The notes beneath the pieces are model-generated. The model was not told the DNA's origin. It searched no databases and saw only the letters and a program-made list of their open reading frames with translations. DNA of 64,000 nucleotides. It comes from Mixophyes australis. Lineage: Eukaryota; Chordata; Amphibia; Anura; Limnodynastidae. The translations under genes were made by a program, and so were the position numbers. Shown here one piece after another: positions 57,520-64,000 of this stretch (positions are counted from its first letter, which is position 1; each line of letters begins with the position of its first letter). The stretch spans positions 78,329,369 through 78,393,368 of the forward strand of contig JAVHZZ010000006.1 in the NCBI GenBank assembly GCA_036250195.1, written 5' to 3'.

Positions 57520-58515
57520 TGTCTCGATTACTGTTAACAACACCACCATCTCATCTGTTCCCCAACACTGATGCCTTGACGTCACTCTCGACTTCTCCCT
57601 CTCTTTTGCCACCCACATTCAACCCACATTTAATCACTTGCCCAATCCTGTCGCCTCCAACTACGCAACATCGTCCGCATCCTGCCTTTCCTATTATTAC
57701 CAAACCTATTATTATCCTTGCGCTCATTATTTCCCGTCTTGATTACTGTAACCTTCTCCTCACCGGTCTCCCCCACTTTCACCTCGCCTCCCCTTCATTC
57801 TATACTCAATGCGGCTGCGGGACTTATTTTCCTTTCACACTTCTCTTCTTCTGCCTCCCCTCTCTGCCTGGCCTTAGACTGGCTTTCTCTACCCTACAGA
57901 ATCCTTTTCAAACTCCTCACCCTCACCTACAAGGCCCTGTCCCACTCCACTTCCCCTTACATCTCCAACCTCCTCTCTATTCACACTCCCTCCCGTTCCC
58001 TGCGATCGGCCAATGACCATCGCCACACCTCCTCTCTAATCACCTCTTCCCACTCCAGAATTTAAGATTTCTCCTGGGCTGCCTCCTTCCACTGGAATGA
58101 CTTCCTACTTTCTATCCAGCTGTCCCCAAATCTGTGCACCTTCAAACAGGCACTTAAAACTAATCTGATCCTCATAGCCTAACAGCCGCCCAGCCACCTA
58201 ACCATCTACATCTCTCCACGCTTGATCTCCTCACTTCTCTTCCTCTGTCCCCTTACTAGCTCCACTTGGACTTAATTCCCTCCACTGACTCCCCGTTGTG
58301 TCTGCTGCCTGTTTGCCCTCCCTTTAGAATGTAAGCTCTTACGAGCAGGGCCCTCTTGCCTCCTGTCTCTATACCTATTCTTCTTCTCTATCTTCTCTGT
58401 ACTAGCTATGCTTGGAGCATTTAGAGTCTTGGTATTATTCTTTCATTGTTCTGTACTGTTTCACCCTATATGGTATACTGTTTGTACTGGTACGACGCTG
58501 CGGAAATCTTAATCT
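57520..58515 (+). pseudogene. L2/CR1-like LINE 3' end
   Basis: Same family as 30705-31390. Degenerate RT C-terminus: AAGLIFLSHFSSSASPLCLA, LDWLSLPYRILFKLLTLTYK, AL.HSTSPYISNLL, then FKQALKTNLI. It is followed by a 3' UTR with AATGTAAGCTCTTACGAGCA and GGGCCCTCTTGCCTCCTGTC. Frames are broken several times. Two overlapping open frames of 115-166 codons come from this C-rich sequence and are not host genes. Confidence 0.75.
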
Positions 58516-58917
58516 TATGATCACTACTGTTCACGTACTGGAAGAAGAATTTTCTGGTTTAAATAAATTACTATAATGTATTTATTCTTAAATCTTTCAT
58601 TTTTCTTATTGGTTTAAATGCCAAATACAAAATTCAGTTTCTCTTCCCCCATACTATGGATTCTACCATGTTTATACCACGGTTAGAGCCAGGGATCAGA
58701 ATGACTTTGAGTATAGGTGGCCATTGACACCTTTTCTGTGAAGTCACCTCTGAAGTATCTATAAACCTGCAATAAACATTCAGACAGTTAACACTATTTT
58801 AAAGTATGAGGACTTGAGGAGCCAGTGAGAAGGAAGTTGAATAAAGGTGGCACATTCAGTCAGGGTTACAGCACTATTACGGGATATCATAGCATGATGT
58901 TGGTCAGGCACAATGGG

Positions 58918-58955
<38 letters not shown>

Positions 58956-59925
58956 GCAAAGAGGCATATTTGTCACAGTTCCCCTATAAGAAAATAGGGA
59001 AAAACACAGTTAGTCTGCAGCAGCTGGCTGTATACAGGGTTAAATTTTCCCTGGGATCCTCTTTCAGCACATGCACACAGTTGTTCCACATCGGTGTAAT
59101 TGATTTGTTTTGCTGTGATTTATTTGTAGTGCTTGGGTGGAGGATAAAGACACTGTATGTATTTGTGGGCGGGACCACCAATGCCAGTAAGTGGCCGGCT
59201 AGTAGTCGGGGAACTTCTGTTTAGCCAGATGTAGGTGGTGGGAGATTTTGTGATACTTTTGCTGGATATGACAGCTGTACCATCGTTGAAACTGTTTAGC
59301 CATCCTGACAACTGCTAATAAACAGTGATATGGTTCCGCAAACCTGTGTGAGGCTCCAGTAAATGCAGTACTTTATCACAACATATATATAAATATATCT
59401 ATAATATAAATGCTTAGTGGCGTGTGTTAGTCTGTCTGTGTGTGTGTGTGTGTGTGTGTATGTGTGTGTGTGTGGAAAAAATAAAACCAAGCTGCAGCGC
59501 CACCTGCTGGGCGGAGTTATACACTGACCTGCTAAATTCTTAGTGTGTGTGGAAAAAAAAATCAGAAAGGGCTGAAATTTGGTATACTAAGATGTTTTTA
59601 ATTTGTTAATTTAATTTGTTAATTGTTAAAAGTGTTTATAAAGATTTTTAAAAAATATATATATATTTCTTGAAGGAGAAGTGACAGTTGGGAGTGGTTG
59701 GTGGTTGCTGGGGGTGACAGTGGGGAGTGGTTGCCGGGGGTGACAGAGTGAGAGGAGTGTGATACTCAGGACCGCTGAGAGAGATCCCTGTGTCTGGATA
59801 GACATCTGGATAGATGTGGCGATGAAAATGAAGGATGAGGTGATGGAGAAGAATGATGAGGTGGTGACATGTGGACAAAACCACGTTAAAAAAGGGCGCT
59901 TGCGTCGGGAAGTAACGCTCTTCCC

Positions 59926-59962
59926 CTGAGGAGGCCTGGGCTAAGGCCCAAATGCATGACAA
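59926..59962 (+). ncRNA. Degenerate hammerhead-like motif in Penelope-type repeat
   Basis: CTGAGGA, then a GGCC...GGCC stem, then CAAATGCATG. The first core strand matches CUGAnGA, but the second core strand GAAA reads CAAA, so it should not cleave. The context (upstream AAGGGCGCTTGCGTCGGGAA, downstream TA-rich repeat and TGGAGTGCTCG-type sequence in reverse) resembles the other Penelope-like non-coding ends. Confidence 0.4.
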
Positions 59963-60029
59963 GAACCTTTTTAACACCTTAAGTAGCTTGATTTGACTAG
60001 AGTGCATGAGTATCATGCACGAGTTAACT

Positions 60030-60072
<43 letters not shown>

Positions 60073-60360
60073 TCCTGTCCAAACAAGACTGGAAACGAGC
60101 ACTCCATATAAAAATAAACATTATTGCTTTTAAAGTCCAAAGATAAACTGTTCCATTGAGCCGTCCATAGCAGCAAGTAAAAAAAAAAGACACTTCAGCT
60201 GCATAGTCATTTCAGAATATACTCATCTTGTGCTGGTACTGATGGAACATGATAGTGTATGTCATAAAATACCCAACGGTGTTCTTGTGGCACCTTTATA
60301 GTTTATACATACACACAAAAAAGAGGCACACAATAAATCCAGCTTTTTATTTTCTTTTAG

Positions 60361-60530
60361 GTCGCAGTTTCTATTTCTGTTTCTTGCCATCCAAGCAGCA
60401 GTAAATATTATACACTGGTACAACCAGAAACCATCAGTTCCTATGAAACTGTCCCCAGACTTGTACTTTCTGCGTCCAGGGCAGAAGAGCCAGAAGTATT
60501 TAACAAGCCTCTTGGTGCAGAGCTCTACAG
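60361..60530 (+). CDS. abca5: ABCA5-like exon 16 of window: TM7 and start of second extracellular domain
   Basis: One base, 56 codons, one base. The acceptor is tattttcttttag and the donor is gtagtg. Residues 1-17 (SQFLFLFLAIQAAVNII) form TM7. The rest (VPMKLSPDLYFLRPGQK, then KYLTSLLVQSS) matches the ABCA5 ECD2 start (P..L.PDLYFL.PG...HKYKTSLLLQ). Confidence 0.94.
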
Positions 60531-61135
60531 GTAGTGTGTGTGTACAAGTGACACTTAGTAACAAAAGGCTGTGATGTTTTGCTATAGCTTCTCTGCTGAT
60601 AATAGAAGACATGCTGTATAGTTGTAATTTTAATTGAGTTTTTACTCTAAAAGTTATGTGACTTGTATAACACTTTAGAACAGTTTACAGATGTAAACAT
60701 TATAGGACATGTTACTATATTCATTACTAAATATGCAATAGTTAGCATCATAATATTAATGTTTATTTTTTATAAATACTGTAAATAAAATTCAAGAAAC
60801 TACAGGTATTTTGTTATGGATAAAGATAAGGTTTTAAAAGTAAAAGAAAGTGATGGGAAGTGATGATGAAGGAAGTGTGAAATTTGCTTATCTAGTGTAC
60901 TTTACAACTGTCCCAAGCACCATTTTTCATTGGCCCTCTTCCATCTGTCGCATTACTCTGGGAAGTGCATTATGGGTAGAGGAGGAACACTGGCAGTAAA
61001 GCTAGTGTCACACAGGTGTATTAGAATGCTGAGAATCTGGACATATAAATGTTCATGTGGAGGGTACAATGGGTTTCATCTGTGATGTTTGTGTGATGCT
61101 CATGTATATTTATACCTGCCTAATTTATACCATAG
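60531..61135 (+). other. Intron P of the ABCA5-like gene
   Basis: A 605-bp phase-1 intron, AT-rich, with no repeat or feature recognised. Confidence 0.85.
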
Positions 61136-61263
61136 GTGCTAACATAGACGAGCTAATTAACATTTTGAACAGCCAGAAGATTAGAGTGGAACAAATGAAT
61201 GGAAGCGACTATATGTCTGTTTCTCCTCACAATGGGGCTCTGGATGTCACCAGTTCTGGAAAG
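61136..61263 (+). CDS. abca5: ABCA5-like exon 17 of window: second extracellular domain
   Basis: Two bases plus 42 codons, ending in phase 0. The acceptor is ttataccatag and the donor is gtatga. It reads IDELINILNSQKIRVEQMNG, then SDYMSVSPHNGALDV, parallel to the ABCA5 ECD2 (DL..F..SQ...V..INDSDY.SVAPH..AL.V). This is the last exon I can find; no further ABCA sequence occurs before the window end. Confidence 0.94.
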
Positions 61264-64000
61264 GTATGAGGGTGTAAGTAGTGAGTAGAGTCTAGTTATA
61301 TTTAAAAATAAAAAAGGTAATATAAGCTAAACATGTATTTTGGGAGGAGTTCAACAAGTTCAAATAAAAAAAAAATCACATTCATGTACAATGGAAGGTT
61401 CACAGGGCAAGGACATCGAAAATCCCTCAGCCTGTTTGAAACAGATGAGTTGTTATATGACACAATAGATCACAGGGGGACTATTTGAGCCATCTGTTGA
61501 CTCCAGTGGATCAGGTAATATTTTTATTATTTACATAGCCTCATTAATTTCAACTTGCTCCCCTGTCAATTTGACCATTAACCTCATGAGGGGTATGCTA
61601 CAATTTGATAGCCGTATAAGCTGGATGACATGTAAACGCTGAATATATGAATAGCGTGAAAGAGATATTTACATATTAATATGAAATTCAGTCTCTGAGA
61701 TTACTTCTATGTTTCATCTAGTGAAATTGATATAATAAATCAGTTTATTTAGAATTATTTAAAAGTGATTCATAAAATGCTGGGTATCACAGAAGTATTA
61801 ATGAGGAGTGGCATTTCAGCACCACTAAATTGAACAACATATTTATCATAGTGAGGTTCATGTGTCTATTGAAACTTTCAACTCAATACACTAGAGACTA
61901 GATGAGATGGTTGTTTTAGATAGGATAGAGATTTCAAATCCCATCACTTAATCCTACGATAGCATACTTTAGCACAAATGAAGGTGAGGTTTATAAATAA
62001 ATTCAGATAATACGGACAACTCCATTAATGTGAGAACTGATTATGCTTTATGATCATGCACGATAGAAGGTATTATTTATCCATAATTAACATTAACATT
62101 AATTAATAATTACCTAATATGTAAAATTGTCTGTATGTAGTGATCAGGCCCAATTGATATGAAGACTGATACAAAATGAAGGATTGATTTCTATCATTTC
62201 AGATAATCAATTAATAAACATATCCAACAAAGAAGGCTGCTTTTATGTAGTGATTGACACATGATAGAGTTCTACATTAATTGAAGAACTGATTGCTATT
62301 ATTGGAATAACATTCCAAATGATTCAGTGTCTGGATTCATATACTGCCATTTCCTACCTGTGATACACTAAAGGTGGACCATATTGAACGATTATCTTAA
62401 AATATGGTAATATACAGTAGATTGGATAAGAATTATAAAGATTTTTTTCCCTTTTGTGTCACCTGGTAATTAAAATGTTGGATTTTATTTGATCTCGTCA
62501 AACTCCTCTCAAAACCAGATTGTTCGTTTTGGCTTAAGTACTCATTTAACCCTCATTAAGGCTAGGTACACACTGGAGCTTTTTCATTGGGCCAATTAGC
62601 CGATATACGACCATTTGAGCAGATACCTTGTTAGTGTATATACTTACACAATGAACGACAGTCGTCCCAAAGTATCGGTCGTTACATTTGGTTGGTCGGC
62701 ATGCTTGATAATCCCGTTTGAATCACCTTCCGATAATGCAGTGTGTATGCACTCACACGACTTGGCCCATAGCAGATCTCATTACTATAGCGGATCTCAG
62801 TGTGACAGGTGTCATTACTGTAGCGGATCTGTGTGTGTCAGGTGTCATTACTATAGCGGATCTCAGTGTGACAGGTCTCATTACTGTAGCGGATCTTAGT
62901 GTGACAGGTCTCATTACTATCGCGGATCTCAGTGTGACAGGTCTCATTACTGTAGCGGATCTGTGTGTGTCAGGTGTCATTACTATAGCGGATCTTAGTG
63001 TGGCAGGTCTCATTACTGTAGCTGATCTCAGTGTGACAGGTGTCATTACTGTAGCGGATCTCAGTGTGACAGGTGTCATTACTGTAGCGGATCTCAGTGT
63101 GACAGGTCTCAATACTGTAGCGGATCTCAGTGTGACAGGTCTCATTACTGTAGCGGATCTGTGTGTGTCAGGTGTCATTACTATAGCTGATCTCAGTGTG
63201 ACAGGTGTCATTACTGTAGCGGATCTTAGTGTGACAGGTCTCATTACTATCGCGGATCTCAGTGTGACAGGTCTCATTACTTTAGCGGATCTGTGTGTGT
63301 CAGGTGTCATTACTATAGCGGATCTCAGTGTGGCAGGTCTCATTACTGTAACGGATCTTAGTGTGACAGGTCTCATTACTATCGCGGATCTCAGTGTGAC
63401 AGGTCTCATTACTGTAGCGGATCTGTGTGTGTCAGGTGTCATTACTATAGCGGATCTCAGTGTGGCAGGTCTCATTACTGTAGCTGATCTCAGTGTGACA
63501 GGTGTCATTACTGTAGCGGATCTCAGTGTGACAGGTCTCATTACTGTAGCGGATCTCAGTGTGACAGGTCTCATTACTGTAGCGGATCTCAGTGTGACAG
63601 GTGTCATTACTGTAGCGGATCTCAGTGTGACAGGTCTCAATACTGTAGCGGATCTCAGTGTGACAGGTCTCATTACTGTAGCGGATCTGTGTGTGTCAGG
63701 TGTCATTACTATAGCTGATCTCAGTGTGACAGGTCTCATTACTTTAGCGGATCTGTGTGTGTCAGGTGTCATTACTATAGCGGATCTCGGTGTGGCAGGT
63801 CTCATTACTGTAGCGGATCTCAGTGTGACAGGTCTCATTACTGTAGCGGATCTCAGTGTGACAGGTCTCATTACTGTAGCGGATCTCAGTGTGACAGGTG
63901 TCATTACTGTAGCGGATCTCAGTGTGACAGGTCTCAATACTGTAGCGGATCTCAGTGTGACAGGTCTCATTACTGTAGCGGATCTGTGTGTGTCAGGTGT
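61264..64000 (+). other. Partial last intron: unassigned AT-rich sequence, MITE end and 33-bp array
   Basis: 61264-62550 is AT-rich with loosely recurring phrases (GAAGAACTGATT..., GATTGATATGAAGACTGA) but no clear unit. At about 62557 a TACACACTGG-type MITE end begins (TTAAGGCTAGGTACACACTG), related to 19246-19666. Its right end is not seen; the sequence runs into the 33-bp array. Confidence 0.7.
62767..64000. repeat. 33-bp tandem array (minisatellite), runs off window
   Basis: About 37 units with the plus-strand consensus TCTCATTACTGTAGCGGATC then TCAGTGTGACAGG. The spacing is exactly 33 bp: the variant AATACTG recurs at 63111, 63639 and 63936, that is 16 and 9 units apart. Variant units (GTGTGTGTCAGG; CTATCGCGG; CTGATCT) recur in similar order, hinting at higher-order structure. 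One minus frame stays open for 405 codons as an 11-residue repeat (MRPVTLRSATV). I treat this as a by-product of the period being a multiple of three. Confidence 0.92.

Larger units (their letters stand above)
57496..60360 (+). other. Intron O of the ABCA5-like gene
   Basis: A 2.9-kb intron. It contains a LINE 3' fragment (57520-58515), (TA)n at 58918-58951, (TG)n at 59434-59474, and a Penelope-like non-coding segment around 59880-60130 with a hammerhead-like motif and a (TA)n. 58520-58910 and 58960-59390 are unassigned. Confidence 0.8.
172..61263 (+). other. abca5: ABCA5-type ABC transporter gene, internal part (17 exons; continues beyond both window ends)
   Basis: Seventeen exons were located by protein similarity (family knowledge) plus splice sites. 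Intron phases agree at every junction, and the joined reading frame is 818 codons without a stop, so the gene looks intact. ABCA5 is a full-size ABC transporter (about 1640 residues in mammals) of endosomal/lysosomal membranes linked to lipid handling. Here the ECD1 end, TM2-6, NBD1, linker, TM7 and ECD2 start are seen. The block EKEKKLKEFMKILGLHDTAF and the string [13 protein letters not shown] point to ABCA5 rather than ABCA6/8/9/10. Odd points: the NBD1 signature is LSIGQ, the Q-loop is CQQ, and the D-loop is GMDSCSR where GMDPCSR is usual. It could be the ABCA5 orthologue or a lineage-specific ABCA5-like paralogue. Everything in the window outside the exons is intron. Confidence 0.93.

Noticed and set aside
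57516..58065. 166- and 115-codon overlapping frames as genes
   Set aside because: Both come from a C-rich, frame-broken LINE RT fragment that also occurs at 30705-31390.
59648..60193. 181-codon minus-strand frame
   Set aside because: It crosses a (TA)n run (IYIYIY) and a low-complexity CT tract; repeat-derived.
62753..63970. 405-codon minus-strand open frame as a protein gene
   Set aside because: It lies wholly in a 33-bp tandem array, antisense to the host intron. Openness follows from the unit length being a multiple of three and the unit lacking a stop. No start context, domain or splice structure is seen.
62767..64000. CRISPR-like array
   Set aside because: Units are contiguous with no unique spacers and the context is a vertebrate intron; it is a minisatellite.

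Overview
The window looks like a piece of a vertebrate genome, most probably an amphibian (frog). It has large AT-rich introns packed with vertebrate-type transposons: hAT, PIF/Harbinger-like MITEs, L1, L2/CR1-like LINEs, Penelope-like elements and a tRNA-derived SINE. Several repeat ends and palindromes resemble dispersed anuran repeats. The frog assignment is inference from repeat style and is not proven by any single sequence.

The only protein-coding gene I can support is one large ABC transporter gene of the ABCA5 type, on the + strand. It spans the whole window and continues beyond both ends. I find 17 exons (172-294 to 61263). Each has a plausible AG acceptor and GT donor. Every intron phase matches across the junction, and the lengths sum to 2454 nt, exactly 818 codons with no stop. 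They encode the end of the first extracellular domain, TM2-6, all of nucleotide-binding domain 1 (Walker A, Q-loop, signature, Walker B, H-loop), the regulatory segment, TM7 and the start of the second extracellular domain. NBD1 has two unusual sites: the signature reads LSIGQ where LSGGQ is usual, and the Q-loop reads CQQ where CPQ is usual.

The introns form a stratified transposon landscape. Intron A (295-7563) holds a 200-bp hAT MITE, a 3.07-kb decayed ZMYM/TTF-type hAT element carrying two MITEs, and degenerate minisatellite. Intron B (7794-18279) holds two diverged copies of a C-rich repeat, a near-perfect 186-bp palindrome, a 31-bp minisatellite and a minus-strand L1 3' fragment. Intron C (18422-24229) holds a Penelope-like GIY-YIG remnant and a 630-bp hAT deletion derivative. 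Intron D (24419-28346) holds a three-level nest (MITE, then hAT, then foldback Penelope-like element) whose inner two levels have perfect target-site duplications. Intron G (34898-43894) holds a nearly full-length but broken L1 with a 10-bp duplication. Later introns hold LINE fragments, palindromic MITEs and a SINE. The last partial intron runs into a 33-bp tandem array that continues past the window end.

I see no rRNA, CRISPR or operon-like structure, and no promoter or terminator of the host gene. The most notable items are the altered NBD1 motifs, the nested foldback element, the hammerhead-like motifs in Penelope-type repeats, and the indel-free 33-bp array that leaves a 405-residue frame open on the minus strand.
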